A stretch of DNA of 64,000 nt from Pseudomonas putida (GCA_041071465.1 CP163498.1:3924001-3988000), one strand, 5' to 3'. Counted from the first letter of the stretch, positions 48,101-60,232 are shown. Program-made: numbers and translations. Notes: a model not told the origin generated them from the letters alone.

Positions 48101-50038
48101 GCAGGAAGACCCAATCACCGTCATCGGCGTGGGCGACATGGCCGGCGATGTGTTCGGCAACGGCCTGCTGATGTCCGACAAGTTGCAGCTGGTGGCGGCG
48201 TTCAACCACCTGCATATCTTCATCGACCCGAATCCTGAGCCGGCATCGAGCTTCGCTGAGCGCAAGCGCCTGTTCGACCTGCCGCGTTCGGCCTGGAGCG
48301 ATTACGACGCCAGCATCATGTCCGAAGGCGGCGGGATCTTCCCGCGCAGTGCCAAGAGCATCGCCATCAGCCCGCAGATGAAAGAGCGCTTCGCCATCGA
48401 AGCCGATCGCCTGACCCCGACCGAGCTGCTGAACGCGCTGCTGAAGGCGCCGGTGGACCTGCTGTGGAATGGCGGTATCGGTACCTATGTGAAGGCCAGC
48501 AGCGAAAGCCACGCCGATGTTGGCGACAAGGCCAACGATGCACTGCGGGTCAATGGCAACGAACTGCGCTGCAAGGTGGTGGGCGAGGGCGGCAACTTGG
48601 GCATGACCCAGCTTGGCCGGGTCGAATTCGGCCTGAACGGCGGCGCCACCAATACCGACTTCATCGACAACGCCGGCGGCGTGGACTGCTCCGACCACGA
48701 GGTCAACATCAAGATCCTGCTCAACGAAGTGGTGCAGGGTGGCGACATGACCGAGAAGCAGCGCAACCAGCTGCTGGGTAGCATGACCGATGAAGTGGCC
48801 GGCCTGGTGCTGGGCAACAACTACAAGCAGACCCAGGCGCTGTCGCTGGCGGCCCGCCGTGCCCGCGAGCGGATTGCCGAATACAAGCGCCTGATGGCCG
48901 ACCTGGAATCGCGTGGCAAGCTGGACCGCGCCATCGAGTTCCTGCCGTCCGAAGAACAGCTGGCCGAGCGCCTGGCCGCCGGCCAGGGCCTGACCCGCGC
49001 CGAGCTGTCGGTGCTGATCTCGTACAGCAAGATCGACCTCAAGGAGCAACTGCTCAAGTCGCTGGTGCCGGACGACGACTACCTGACCCGCGACATGGAA
49101 ACCGCCTTCCCACCGTCGTTGGTCAGCAAGTTCGCCGAGGCCATGCGCCGCCATCGCCTGAAGCGCGAAATCGTCAGCACCCAGATCGCCAACGACCTGG
49201 TCAACAACATGGGCATCACCTTCGTCCAGCGCCTGAAGGAGTCGACCGGGATGAGCCCGGCCAACGTTGCAGGGGCCTATGTGATCGTGCGCGATATCTT
49301 CCACCTGCCGCACTGGTTCCGCCAGATCGAGGCACTGGACTACCAGGTGCCGGCAGAAATCCAGCTCACCCTGATGGACGAGCTGATGCGCCTGGGGCGT
49401 CGTGCCACGCGCTGGTTCTTGCGTAGTCGCCGCAACGAACAGGACGCCGGGCGCGACACCGCGCACTTCGGGCCGAAGATCGCGCAACTGGGGCTCAAGC
49501 TGGACGAGCTGCTCGAAGGCCCGACCCGCGAGCGCTGGATGGTGCGCGCTATCAGGGCTTCGTCGAGGCCGGTGTGCCGGAGTTGCTGGCGCGCATGGTG
49601 GCCGGTACCAGCCACCTGTACACCCTGCTGCCGATCATCGAAGCGGCCGACGTCACCGGCCATGATCCGGCGCAGGTGGCCAAGGCGTTCTTCGCCGTGG
49701 GCAGCTCGCTGGACCTGACCTGGTACCTGCAGGAAATCAGCAACCTGCCGGTGGAAAACAACTGGCAGGCGCTGGCCCGCGAGGCGTTCCGCGACGACAT
49801 CGACCTTCAGCAGCGGGCGATCACCATCTCGGTACTGCAGATGGCCGATGCCCCGCAAGACATGGACGCCCGTGTGGCACTGTGGGCCGAGCAGCATCGG
49901 GTGATGGTGGAGCGCTGGCGCGCCATGCTCGACGACCTGCGCAATGCCACTGGCACCGACTATGCGATGTACGCGGTGGCCAACCGCGAGCTGGTCGACC
50001 TGGCCATGAGCGGGCAGGCGGCGGTGGTGCCGTCCTGA
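45171..50038 (+). pseudogene. gdhB: NAD-specific glutamate dehydrogenase (GDH180 type), frameshifted
   Basis: A giant NAD-GDH (PF05088) starting MAFFTAASKADFQHQLQAAL at 45171. The N-terminal ACT-like regulatory region is followed by the catalytic core (PVGAKGGFLPRRLPLGG, GNVARGGLRWSDREEDFRTE, VGEGGNLGMTQLGRVEF). The frame fails after RERWMVRA (49541-49551), and the rest (VPELLARMVAGTSHLYTLLP) continues in another frame to 50038. One base missing, or two extra, restores about 1621-1622 residues, the family length. The enzyme deaminates glutamate to 2-oxoglutarate for amino-acid use as carbon and nitrogen source. Confidence 0.92.
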
Positions 50039-50054
50039 ACACCAGGCTGAAATG

Positions 50055-50087
50055 AAAAAGCCCCGGCAGTGATGCCGGGGCTTTTTT
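50055..50087 (+). terminator. rho-independent terminator of gdhB
   Basis: AAAA, then AGCCCCGGC-AGTGAT-GCCGGGGCT and a run of T. The 9-base stem with T tract lies 17 bases after the gdhB stop and works on both strands, also facing ppsR. Confidence 0.92.
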
Positions 50088-50107
50088 GTATTCCTGGGCT
50101 GGCCCTT

Positions 50108-50191
50108 TCGCAGGTAAACCCGCTCCCACAGGGATATCACAGGGCTTGAGGGCAGTGAGGTCCCTGTGGGGGCGGGTTTACCCGCGAAGAG
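50108..50191. repeat. REP pair, GCGGGTTTACCCGC family
   Basis: TCGCAGGTAAACCCGCTCCC-ACAGGGA (50108-50134) and TCCCTGTGGGGGCGGGTTTA-CCCGCGAAGAG (50161-50191) are inverted copies of the palindrome seen at 2036-2126. They sit between convergent gdhB and ppsR. Confidence 0.85.
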
Positions 50192-50203
50192 GCCGGTGCA
50201 GGC

Positions 50204-51022
50204 TTACTTGAACCTGCGCTCCACCCCTTTCTCGACCAGGATCTTCGCCGAAATCTCTTCCACCGAAAAATGCGTGGAATTGATGTTGGGAATGTTCTCC
50301 CTGCGGAACAGGCTCTCCACCTCGCGCACTTCGAATTCGCACTGGGCAAAGCTGGAATAGCGGCTGTTGGGCTTGCGCTCGTGGCGGATGGCGGTGAGGC
50401 GGTCGGGGTCGATGGTCAGGCCGAACAGCTTGTTGTGGTGCTTTTTCAGCACCGCCGGCAACTGCAGGCGTTCCATGTCGTCCTCGGTCAGCGGGTAATT
50501 GGCGGCGCGGATGCCGAACTGCATGGCCATGTACAGGCAGGTAGGGGTTTTGCCGCAGCGAGACACGCCAACCAGGATAAGGTCGGCCTTGTCGTAGTAG
50601 TGGGTGCGCGCACCGTCGTCGTTATCCAAGGCGAAATTCACCGCCTCGATGCGTTCCATGTAGTTTGAGTTGCCGCCGATCGAGTGCGATTTGCCCACGG
50701 AATACGACGAATGGGCGGTCAATTCTTGCTCAAGTGGGGATAAAAACGAAGAAAAGATGTCGATCATGAAGCCATTCGACGTTGCCAGAATCTCGCGAAT
50801 GTCCTGGTTGACGATGGTGTCGAAGATGATCGGGCGTACCCCGTCACGCTCGGCCGCAGCGTTGATTTGCTGGACCATGGTCCGCGCTTTGTCTGGCGAA
50901 TCGATGTAGGGACGGGTGAATTTGTTGAACGGAATGCTCTCGAATTGCGCGAGCAGACTCTGGCCCAGGGTTTCGGCAGTGATACCGGTGCCGTCGGAGA
51001 TGAAGAACGCGGTTCGTTTCAT
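50204..51022 (-). CDS. ppsR: PEP synthetase regulatory protein (kinase/pyrophosphorylase, DUF299)
   Basis: A 272-residue protein starting [20 protein letters not shown], with the P-loop GVSRCGKT at residues 152-159 and the [20 protein letters not shown] segment. The DUF299 family switches PEP synthase off by ADP-dependent phosphorylation of a threonine and on by Pi-dependent dephosphorylation. It is divergent from its target ppsA across 191 bases, the conserved arrangement. The ATG at 51022 is chosen because the family starts at this motif. Confidence 0.95.
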   Translation of the reverse strand: MKRTAFFISDGTGITAETLGQSLLAQFESIPFNKFTRPYIDSPDKARTMVQQINAAAERDGVRPIIFDTIVNQDIREILATSNGFMIDIFSSFLSPLEQELTAHSSYSVGKSHSIGGNSNYMERIEAVNFALDNDDGARTHYYDKADLILVGVSRCGKTPTCLYMAMQFGIRAANYPLTEDDMERLQLPAVLKKHHNKLFGLTIDPDRLTAIRHERKPNSRYSSFAQCEFEVREVESLFRRENIPNINSTHFSVEEISAKILVEKGVERRFK

Positions 51023-51213
51023 TTGCGATCTGGGCCTTAAGCTGATGAAGATTCTTGGATATGATAAATTCGGTTTGCCGAATGCGGCTGTCGACATTCT
51101 GCCACATTTGCAGAGCCTATTTTCCAGGTACAGGCCACAAACGCCCGGCCAAGTCACAGAAGACAGGCGGGCGCCTTTTGAGCTTTTCCAACACAGTTAG
51201 TGGAGAGATCACC

Positions 51214-53589
<2,376 letters not shown>

Positions 53590-53638
53590 TGCGGTAAAAC
53601 GCGGGGGGGCGTCTGGCGTCCTCCCGCCTGGTTTTTCC

Positions 53639-53672
53639 AGGGCGAGCTCCAGCAATGGACCCCGCCCTTTTT
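53639..53672 (+). terminator. probable terminator after ppsA
   Basis: AGGGCG and CGCCCT flank a ~20-base loop followed by TTTTTT (53666-53673), about 50 bases after the ppsA stop. The loop is long, so strength is uncertain. Confidence 0.45.
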
Positions 53673-53690
53673 TGTGCACCAAGCAACCTT

Positions 53691-54683
53691 ATGCAAAGCA
53701 GCAGCATTCTTTTCCCCGTGGCCCTGCTCAGTGCCGAGCGCCGCGGCGACCTCAGCGAAGACGTGTACCGGATCAAGGCCGGCAACGGCCCGGACCCCAG
53801 CGTCGAACTGGCCGTCACCCGGCTGGGGCTAGCCGACCAAGGTCAGGCTCAGGGCGTGCCGGTCATTCTCCTGCATGGCAGTTTTTCCAATCGGCGTTTC
53901 TGGTATTCGCCCAAAGGGGTTGGTCTGGGCGCCTACCTTGCGCGCGCCGGTTTCGATGTGTGGATCCCGGAAATGCGTGGCCACGGCCTGTCGCCGCGTA
54001 ACCAGGCCTGGAAGCACAACAGTGTTGCTGCGTATGCCCGTGAAGACCTGCCACTGATCAACGCATTCGTGCGCGAACAGTCGGGCCAGGCACCGCATTG
54101 GGTGGGCCATTCTCTTGGCGGCACCACGCTGGCGGCCGCCTTGGGCGGTGGTTTCCTGGCTGCCGAGCAGGTGGCCAGCGTGGCACTGTTCGGTACACAG
54201 ATCAGCCGCGTCTATTGGCCGCTGAAAGTGCCACCGCTGGCCTGGGGCGCGAAACTGCTGCTCAAGCGCTGGGGGCAGATATCGGGGCCGCGCTTCAAGC
54301 GTGGGCCGGAAGACGAGCCCATAGGCCTGGCTCTGGAGAGCATGCGCTGGCACGGTCTGTTCGGGCGTTTTGGCGACAAGAAGCACGATTGGTGGGCGGG
54401 GCTCGCAGAGGTGGATGTGCCGTTGCTGGCGGTGGCCGGTGCGGGCGACTTCCAGGACCCGGTATGGGCCTGTCGCAAGCTGTTCGAGCAGTTGGGTGGT
54501 GAGCGCAAGCAGTTCCTGCGGCTGGGGCGTGAGGAAGGCTTCGATGCCTTCGGGCATGTCGACATGCTGGTAAGCAAGGCCGCGCAGGTGCAGGTATGGC
54601 CGCTGGTGGAACGCTGGTTGCGCGACCCGCTGTTGCCGGTGCATGAGTCCACCTTGGCAGTGGAGCCGGTGCCCGCCAGCTGA
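53691..54683 (+). CDS. alpha/beta-fold hydrolase
   Basis: A 330-residue alpha/beta hydrolase starting MQSSSILFPVALLSAERRGD. It has the oxyanion motif LLHGSFSNRRFWYSP, the nucleophile elbow GHSLGG, and FGHVDMLV near the C-terminus with the likely catalytic His. No signal peptide is present. It resembles lipase/esterase-type hydrolases, but the substrate is not evident. It lies between ppsA and rraA on the same strand; the hairpin before rraA suggests a separate unit. Confidence 0.85.
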   Translation: MQSSSILFPVALLSAERRGDLSEDVYRIKAGNGPDPSVELAVTRLGLADQGQAQGVPVILLHGSFSNRRFWYSPKGVGLGAYLARAGFDVWIPEMRGHGLSPRNQAWKHNSVAAYAREDLPLINAFVREQSGQAPHWVGHSLGGTTLAAALGGGFLAAEQVASVALFGTQISRVYWPLKVPPLAWGAKLLLKRWGQISGPRFKRGPEDEPIGLALESMRWHGLFGRFGDKKHDWWAGLAEVDVPLLAVAGAGDFQDPVWACRKLFEQLGGERKQFLRLGREEGFDAFGHVDMLVSKAAQVQVWPLVERWLRDPLLPVHESTLAVEPVPAS

Positions 54684-54693
54684 CTCTGCTCTG

Positions 54694-54741
54694 CCTGTAC
54701 CGGCCTTTTCGCGGACGCGCCCGCGAAGAGGCCGGTACAGG
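54694..54741. repeat. REP-like hairpin between hydrolase and rraA
   Basis: CCTGTACCGGCCTTTTCGCG and CGCGAAGAGGCCGGTACAGG are near-perfect inverted arms around GACGCGCC. The element may also act as terminator for the hydrolase gene. Confidence 0.75.
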
Positions 54742-54840
54742 ATGAATACAAATGACTGCCCGGTCCCGGATGACTGCGACAGCCTCCACGGTGTAGCCTT
54801 GGCCGATACCCGCTTTCGTTGTGACTGACAGGAGCTTCCC

Positions 54841-55332
54841 ATGCAGCATTACGTAACGCCCGACTTGTGTGACGCCTACCCGGACCTGGTGCAAGTGCTG
54901 GAGCCGATGTTCAGCAATTTCGGCGGCCGCGATTCGTTCGGTGGTCAGATCGTCACCATCAAGTGCTTCGAGGACAACTCGCTGGTCAAGGAACAGGTCG
55001 AACTTGACGGCAAGGGCAAGGTGCTGGTGGTCGATGGCGGTGGTTCGCTGCGCCGTGCACTGCTCGGCGACATGCTGGCCGAAAAGGCCGCCAAGAATGG
55101 TTGGGAAGGCCTGGTGATCTACGGTTGCGTGCGTGACGTCGACGTGTTGATCCAGACCGATGTCGGCGTGCAGGCCCTGGCCAGCCACCCAATGAAAACC
55201 GACAAGCGCGGTATCGGCGACCTCAACGTGGTGGTGACCTTCGCCGGGGTAACATTCCGCCCGGGCGAATACGTATATGCCGACAACAATGGTGTTCTGG
55301 TATCGCCAAGCCCGCTGGAAATGCCGGAGTGA
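54841..55332 (+). CDS. rraA: RraA-family protein (RNase E inhibitor / HMG aldolase fold)
   Basis: A 163-residue protein starting [20 protein letters not shown], with the conserved [32 protein letters not shown] and ADNNGVLVS motifs. In E. coli RraA binds RNase E and slows RNA decay; the same fold in pseudomonads also covers 4-hydroxy-4-methyl-2-oxoglutarate aldolases. The short length and isolated position favour the RraA regulator. It is followed 27 bases later by the zntB-like gene. Confidence 0.88.
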   Translation: MQHYVTPDLCDAYPDLVQVLEPMFSNFGGRDSFGGQIVTIKCFEDNSLVKEQVELDGKGKVLVVDGGGSLRRALLGDMLAEKAAKNGWEGLVIYGCVRDVDVLIQTDVGVQALASHPMKTDKRGIGDLNVVVTFAGVTFRPGEYVYADNNGVLVSPSPLEMPE

Positions 55333-55359
55333 TGCGCCGCACGCGCTGATGGAGCTTTG

Positions 55360-56355
55360 ATGTTCGAGGAAGACAACGCGCAGTGGGGGCTGGTGCATGC
55401 CCTGGTGCTCGATGGCAGAGGCGGCGCGCGCTCGATTGCCCGTACCGAACTGGACGACCTGCAGCTGCAGCCGGAGCAGAGCCTGTGGCTGCACTGGGAC
55501 CGCAGCCATCCGCAAACCCGCACCTGGCTGTTGCATGACAGCGGCCTGAGCGAGTTTGCCTGCGACCTGCTGTTGGAAGAAAACACCCGGCCACGCCTGC
55601 TGCCCATGGCGGACGAACAGCTGTTGCTGTTCCTGCGCGGGGTCAACCTGAACCCCGGCGCAGAGCCCGAAGACATGGTTTCGGTACGTATCTTCGCCGA
55701 GGCTCAGCGGGTCATCTCGCTGCGCCTGCGGCCGTTGCGTGCCAGCGACGAAATTCTGCAGCTGCTGGAGCAGGGCAGGGGGCCGAAATCCGCCTCTGAG
55801 CTGTTGCTGTTGATGGGTGAACTGCTGACCGAAAAGGTCCAGGGCCTGGTCAGTGACCTGTCCGAGCTGGTCGACCTGGAGGAAGAAAAGGTCGAATCCG
55901 ACGAACGGTATACTCCAGAGCAAGGCAGCCTGCAGCAAATTCGCCGCCGTGCCGCCGGCTTGCGCCGCTTCCTCGCCCCACAAAGGGAGATCTACGCCCA
56001 GTTGTCGCGCAGCAAATGGAGCTGGTTTGCCGATGCCGATGCCGATTACTGGAACGAGCTGAACAACAGCCTGATCCGCTACCTCGAAGAGCTGGAACTG
56101 ACCCGCGAGCGTGCCGCGCTGGTGCTGGAAAGCGAAGACCGCCGGCGTAGCGAGCGGATGAACCGCACCATGTACCGCTTCGGCATCATCACCTGCATCT
56201 TCCTGCCCATGAGCTTCATCACCGGGCTGCTGGGCATCAATGTCGGCGGCATACCCGGGGCGGATAATCCTTTGGGTTTTTTGTTCGCCTGCATCGTTGT
56301 GCTAGGGCTGGCGGTGGGGCAGTGGTGGCTGTTCCGGCGGTTGCGATGGGTCTAG
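55360..56355 (+). CDS. zntB: ZntB-type CorA-family zinc transporter
   Basis: A 331-residue protein starting MFEEDNAQWGLVHALVLDGR behind GGAGC. A large soluble helical domain ends in two C-terminal transmembrane helices, with the pore signature GINVGGIPG between them. ZntB proteins carry the extended NVGGIPG form and move Zn2+ or Cd2+; Mg-specific CorA has GMN. The GIN version is a normal ZntB variant. It may be cotranscribed with rraA. Confidence 0.88.
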   Translation: MFEEDNAQWGLVHALVLDGRGGARSIARTELDDLQLQPEQSLWLHWDRSHPQTRTWLLHDSGLSEFACDLLLEENTRPRLLPMADEQLLLFLRGVNLNPGAEPEDMVSVRIFAEAQRVISLRLRPLRASDEILQLLEQGRGPKSASELLLLMGELLTEKVQGLVSDLSELVDLEEEKVESDERYTPEQGSLQQIRRRAAGLRRFLAPQREIYAQLSRSKWSWFADADADYWNELNNSLIRYLEELELTRERAALVLESEDRRRSERMNRTMYRFGIITCIFLPMSFITGLLGINVGGIPGADNPLGFLFACIVVLGLAVGQWWLFRRLRWV

Positions 56356-56442
56356 GCGTGCATTTTGAAACATTCGTCCCAATCGGATGTGTGACCCATT
56401 GCCGGGCTACCTCGTCTCTTGCTGATACTGCGCGAGGTGCCT

Positions 56443-56715
56443 ATGCACGATCCGTTTGAAGAATCCCTGCGCGACCTGCTCAAAGCGTCACCCTCCGGCA
56501 ATGACCGGGATGACCGGGACGATGCCGCTTGCCTGGGTCGCGTGCTGAAAACCGCCAACCGCCAAGTTGGCGCGGGCGATCTGTTCAGCCTGCTTGGCCG
56601 CTGGTGCCAGGCGCTGCTGATTGCCGTGAACAATGGCTCGGCGCATGTCGCGCCGGTGCGTCGACACTCTTCCCGCAACGCTGCCACTGGCAGCAAAGCA
56701 GATAAGGCCGATTGA
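56443..56715 (+). CDS. crfX: CrfX, small protein of the cmpX-sigX-oprF locus
   Basis: A 90-residue soluble protein starting MHDPFEESLRDLLKASPSGN, with a Ser/Arg/Lys-rich tail. Position directly before cmpX, sigX and oprF matches P. aeruginosa CrfX (PA1774). Its function is little known; there the crfX-cmpX genes respond to envelope stress. The stop overlaps the region just before the cmpX ATG, so translation is probably coupled. Confidence 0.82.
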   Translation: MHDPFEESLRDLLKASPSGNDRDDRDDAACLGRVLKTANRQVGAGDLFSLLGRWCQALLIAVNNGSAHVAPVRRHSSRNAATGSKADKAD

Positions 56716-56717
56716 AT

Positions 56718-57542
56718 ATGGAACTCGATCTCTGGACCCAGAGCCTGGTCACCGCGATGACCGCCCTTTGGACCAAGGTGGCGAACTTCATCCCTAACCT
56801 GTTCGGCGCGCTGGTCGTGGTGCTGCTCGGTTTCGTGGTGGCCAAGCTGCTCGACACGCTGCTGTCCAAGCTGCTGGCCAAGTTTGGCCTGGACCGCCTG
56901 ATGGCCGGCACTGGCCTCACCAAGATGCTTGGTCGGGTTGGCATCCAAGTGCCGATCTCGACCTTGATCGGCAAGATCGTCTACTGGTTCGTGCTGCTCA
57001 TCTTCCTTGTCTCGGCCGCTGAGTCGCTGGGCCTGGAACGGGTTTCGGCCACCCTCGACATGCTCGCCCTGTACCTGCCCAAGGTATTCGGCGCCGCCCT
57101 GGTGCTGCTGGCTGGCGTGCTGCTGGCACAGGTTGCCAACGGTCTGGTTCGTGGCGCCGCCGAAGGTATCGGCCTAGAGTACTCGGCGGGGCTTGGGCGT
57201 ATTACCCAGGGCCTGGTGATCATCATCAGCATCTCGGTAGCCATCAGCCAGCTGGAGGTGAAAACCGACCTGCTGAACCACGTCATCGTTATTGGGCTGA
57301 TTACCGTTGGTCTGGCCGTTGCGCTGGCCATGGGCCTCGGCAGCCGCGAAATCGCCGGGCAGATCCTGGCCGGTATTTATGTGCGCGAGCTGTACCAGGT
57401 AGGCCAGCAAGTGCGGATTGGAGAGGTCGAAGGGCATATCGAGGAGATCGGTACGGTGAAGACGACGCTGCTGACCGATGATGGCGAACTGGTGTCACTG
57501 TCTAACCGCGAGCTGCTTGAACAGCGTGTCAATAGCCGCTAA
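56718..57542 (+). CDS. cmpX: CmpX, MscS-like small-conductance channel protein
   Basis: A 274-residue inner-membrane protein starting MELDLWTQSLVTAMTALWTK, with four transmembrane helices and a C-terminal soluble MscS-type beta domain (YQVGQQVRIGEVEGHIEEIG, then TDDGELVSLSNRELLEQRV). In P. aeruginosa CmpX affects SigX activity and membrane fluidity. It lies between crfX (2-base gap) and sigX. A TTG at 56712 is an alternative start; the ATG at 56718 follows AAGG. Confidence 0.9.
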   Translation: MELDLWTQSLVTAMTALWTKVANFIPNLFGALVVVLLGFVVAKLLDTLLSKLLAKFGLDRLMAGTGLTKMLGRVGIQVPISTLIGKIVYWFVLLIFLVSAAESLGLERVSATLDMLALYLPKVFGAALVLLAGVLLAQVANGLVRGAAEGIGLEYSAGLGRITQGLVIIISISVAISQLEVKTDLLNHVIVIGLITVGLAVALAMGLGSREIAGQILAGIYVRELYQVGQQVRIGEVEGHIEEIGTVKTTLLTDDGELVSLSNRELLEQRVNSR

Positions 57543-57632
57543 CCGCACAAAAGCTGTTAATGTATGCCGCCGCGAAATTCGACCCACGGGGTCGGCGCGG
57601 CGACATTGACCTGACTGTCGGCCAGATTCGTT

Positions 57633-58223
57633 TTGAATAAAGTTCATTCGCCGCCCATGCGTTATGACCCCCGCGAGCTCACCGACGAAGAGTTGGTGGC
57701 GCGTTCGCATGAGGAGCTGTACCACGTTACCCGCGCCTATGAGGAGCTCATGCGGCGCTACCAGCGGACCCTGTTCAACGTCTGTGCGCGTTATCTGGGG
57801 AACGACCGGGACGCGGACGATGTCTGTCAGGAGGTGATGCTCAAAGTGCTGTATGGGCTGAAGAACTTCGAGGGTAAATCCAAGTTCAAGACCTGGCTCT
57901 ACAGCATCACCTACAACGAGTGCATTACCCAGTACCGCAAGGAGCGCCGTAAACGTCGGTTAATGGATGCCTTGAGCCTGGACCCTGTTGAAGAGGCGTC
58001 TGAAGACAAGGCCCCGAAGCCGGAAGAAAAAGGCGGGCTGGACAAGTGGTTGGTGCATGTGAACCCGATTGACCGGGAAATTCTGGTGCTACGTTTTGTC
58101 GCAGAATTGGAATTTCAGGAAATTGCCGACATCATGCACATGGGTCTTAGCGCGACGAAAATGCGTTACAAGCGCGCGCTAGACAAGCTTCGTGAGAAAT
58201 TTGCTGGCCTCGATGAAACTTAG
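57633..58223 (+). CDS. sigX: ECF sigma factor SigX
   Basis: A 196-residue ECF sigma factor almost identical by eye to P. aeruginosa SigX (YQRTLFNVCARYLGNDRDAD, GLKNFEGKSKFKTWLYSITY, HVNPIDREILVLRFVAELEF). The start is TTG at 57633, giving MNKVHS as in the homologue. SigX controls oprF, fatty-acid synthesis and membrane fluidity in response to envelope stress. No anti-sigma gene is adjacent; CmpX is thought to influence it. oprF follows directly. Confidence 0.96.
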   Translation: MNKVHSPPMRYDPRELTDEELVARSHEELYHVTRAYEELMRRYQRTLFNVCARYLGNDRDADDVCQEVMLKVLYGLKNFEGKSKFKTWLYSITYNECITQYRKERRKRRLMDALSLDPVEEASEDKAPKPEEKGGLDKWLVHVNPIDREILVLRFVAELEFQEIADIMHMGLSATKMRYKRALDKLREKFAGLDET

Positions 58224-58334
58224 TGGCGTGCAAATATCTCTAACGGATCGGCGAGTTCTGCTAGACTTGCCGTCGAGTTGTCCCCCTTGTTTGTGGTGGG
58301 ACTGCTTAACTATCACCAGATGGGGATTTAACGG

Positions 58335-59369
58335 ATGAAATTGAAAAACACCTTGGGCTTGGCCATTGGTTCGCTCGTAGCCGCCACCTCGATTGGCGCT
58401 ATGGCACAAGGTCAAGGCGCCGTCGAGACCGAAGTTTTCTACAAGAAAGAATTCTTCGACAGCCAGCGCGACTTCAAGAACGACGGCAACCTGTTCGGCG
58501 GCTCGATCGGTTACTTCCTGACCGACGACGTTGAACTGCGTCTGGGCTACGACGAAGTGCACAACGCTCGTGGCGAAGACGGCAAGAACATCAAGGGCTC
58601 GAACACCGCCCTGGACGCCGTTTACCACTTCAACAACCCGTACGACGCTATCCGTCCGTACGTTTCCGCTGGTTTCTCGCACCAGTCGCTGGGCCAGACC
58701 GGCCGTGGCGGTCGTGACCACTCCACCTTCGCCAACGTTGGCGCTGGCGCCAAGTGGTACATCACCGACATGTTCTACGCCCGTGCCGGCGTAGAAGCTC
58801 AGTACAACATCGACCAGGGCGACACCGAGTGGGCCCCAAGCGTTGGTGTTGGCCTGAACTTCGGCGGTAGCCCGAAGCAAGCCGAAGCCGCTCCAGCTCC
58901 AGTTGCTGAAGTTTGCTCCGACTCCGACAACGACGGCGTTTGCGACAACGTCGACAAGTGCCCAGACACCCCGGCCAACGTTACCGTTGACGCCGACGGC
59001 TGCCCGGCTGTTGCCGAAGTCGTTCGTGTTGAGCTGGACGTCAAGTTCGACTTCGACAAGTCGGTCGTCAAGCCAAACAGCTACGGCGACATCAAAAACC
59101 TGGCTGACTTCATGAAGCAGTACCCACAAACCACCACCGTGGTTGAAGGTCACACTGACTCCGTGGGTCCAGACGCTTACAACCAGAAGCTGTCCGAGCG
59201 TCGTGCCAACGCTGTCAAGCAAGTCCTGACCCAGCAGTACGGCGTAGAATCCAGCCGTGTTGACTCGGTTGGCTACGGCGAAACCCGTCCGGTTGCTGAC
59301 AACGCCACCGAAGAAGGCCGTGCTATCAACCGTCGCGTTGAAGCTCAGGTAGAAGCTCAGTCCAAGTAA
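58335..59369 (+). CDS. oprF: major porin and peptidoglycan-linking protein OprF
   Basis: A 344-residue OmpA-family protein with a signal peptide (MKLKNTLGLAIGSLVAATSI, cleavage near AMA-Q), an eight-strand N-terminal barrel, a linker with four cysteines (CSDSDNDGVCDNVDKC, then a further Cys in DADGCP) and a C-terminal OmpA peptidoglycan-binding domain (VVEGHTDSVGPDAYNQKLSE). Codon use is strongly biased towards C-ending optimal codons, as expected for an abundant protein. Expression depends partly on SigX encoded upstream. Confidence 0.98.
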   Translation: MKLKNTLGLAIGSLVAATSIGAMAQGQGAVETEVFYKKEFFDSQRDFKNDGNLFGGSIGYFLTDDVELRLGYDEVHNARGEDGKNIKGSNTALDAVYHFNNPYDAIRPYVSAGFSHQSLGQTGRGGRDHSTFANVGAGAKWYITDMFYARAGVEAQYNIDQGDTEWAPSVGVGLNFGGSPKQAEAAPAPVAEVCSDSDNDGVCDNVDKCPDTPANVTVDADGCPAVAEVVRVELDVKFDFDKSVVKPNSYGDIKNLADFMKQYPQTTTVVEGHTDSVGPDAYNQKLSERRANAVKQVLTQQYGVESSRVDSVGYGETRPVADNATEEGRAINRRVEAQVEAQSK

Positions 59370-59387
59370 TTGGCCTGATGTTTCATG

Positions 59388-59415
59388 AAAAACCCGGCCT
59401 CGGCCGGGTTTTTCT
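59388..59415 (+). terminator. rho-independent terminator of oprF
   Basis: AACCCGGC-CTCG-GCCGGGTT followed by a T run, 20 bases after the oprF stop. A flanking A run lets it act on both strands, also ending cobA transcription. Confidence 0.93.
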
Positions 59416-59465
59416 TTGCCTGGGTTTTATCCGGGCTCAAAGGCTGCTCCTGTAGGGACAGGCAT

Positions 59466-60206
59466 TCAGCCCGCGATTGCGTCCAGTCGCAGAATCTGCT
59501 GCTCCCCAACCACCTCTCCAATCACCAGCACTGCCGGGCTGCGCAAGCCAAACCCGTGCGCATCCTCGACCATTCTCCGCACGTCACTCCTGTGCGCTCG
59601 CTGTTGCGGCAATGAAGCATTCTCGATCATCGCCACCGGCATCCCTGGCGCCATGCCACCATCCAGCAAGCCCTGGCGCACCTGCTCCAGCCGCGCTACC
59701 CCCATGTACACCACCAGCGTCGTGCCGCCCTGGGCCAATGCCGCCCAGTTCAGTGCGCTGTCATCCTGGGTATGCGCCGTCACCAGCGTGACGCCCCGGC
59801 TGACACCGCGCGAAGTCAGGGAGATCCCGCACTGCGTTGCGCCGGCCAGGCCGGCGGTAATGCCGTTGACCAGCTCTACCTCGATGCCATGCCCGCGTAA
59901 CCACAGCGCCTCTTCACCGCCACGGCCAAAGATGCAGGGGTCGCCGCCCTTGAGCCTCACCACGCAGCGGCCCTGTCGCGCATGGCGCAGCATCAGGCGC
60001 TGGATGAACGCCTGCGGTGTAGAGCGGCAGCCGCCGCGCTTGCCCACGGCAATCACCCGTGCTTGCGGGCAGTGCGCCAGCACCGCTGGGTTGACCAGGT
60101 CGTCGATCAGGACCACGGCGGCTTGCTGCAAAGCTCGCACAGCCTTGAGGGTGAGCAGTTCAGGGTCACCAGGGCCGGCACCCACCAACCATATTTTTGC
60201 ATTCAT
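59466..60206 (-). CDS. cobA: uroporphyrinogen-III C-methyltransferase
   Basis: A 246-residue SUMT starting MNAKIWLVGAGPGDPELLTL. Family motifs are GAGPGDPELLT, RLKGGDPCIFGRGGEE and EVELVNGITAGLAGATQCGI. It adds two methyl groups from SAM to uroporphyrinogen III to make precorrin-2, the route to siroheme and B12. Its place after nasA and the kinase gene points to siroheme supply for assimilatory nitrite reductase. There is no CysG-type oxidase domain, so siroheme completion needs another gene. Confidence 0.92.
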   Translation of the reverse strand: MNAKIWLVGAGPGDPELLTLKAVRALQQAAVVLIDDLVNPAVLAHCPQARVIAVGKRGGCRSTPQAFIQRLMLRHARQGRCVVRLKGGDPCIFGRGGEEALWLRGHGIEVELVNGITAGLAGATQCGISLTSRGVSRGVTLVTAHTQDDSALNWAALAQGGTTLVVYMGVARLEQVRQGLLDGGMAPGMPVAMIENASLPQQRAHRSDVRRMVEDAHGFGLRSPAVLVIGEVVGEQQILRLDAIAG

Positions 60207-60232
60207 CGAGGTGTCCTCATCGGCAAGTTGCG

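Noticed and set aside
47571..49487. 638-codon open frame on the minus strand opposite gdhB
   Set aside because: Antisense of gdhB with no recognisable domains; explained by third-position GC bias.
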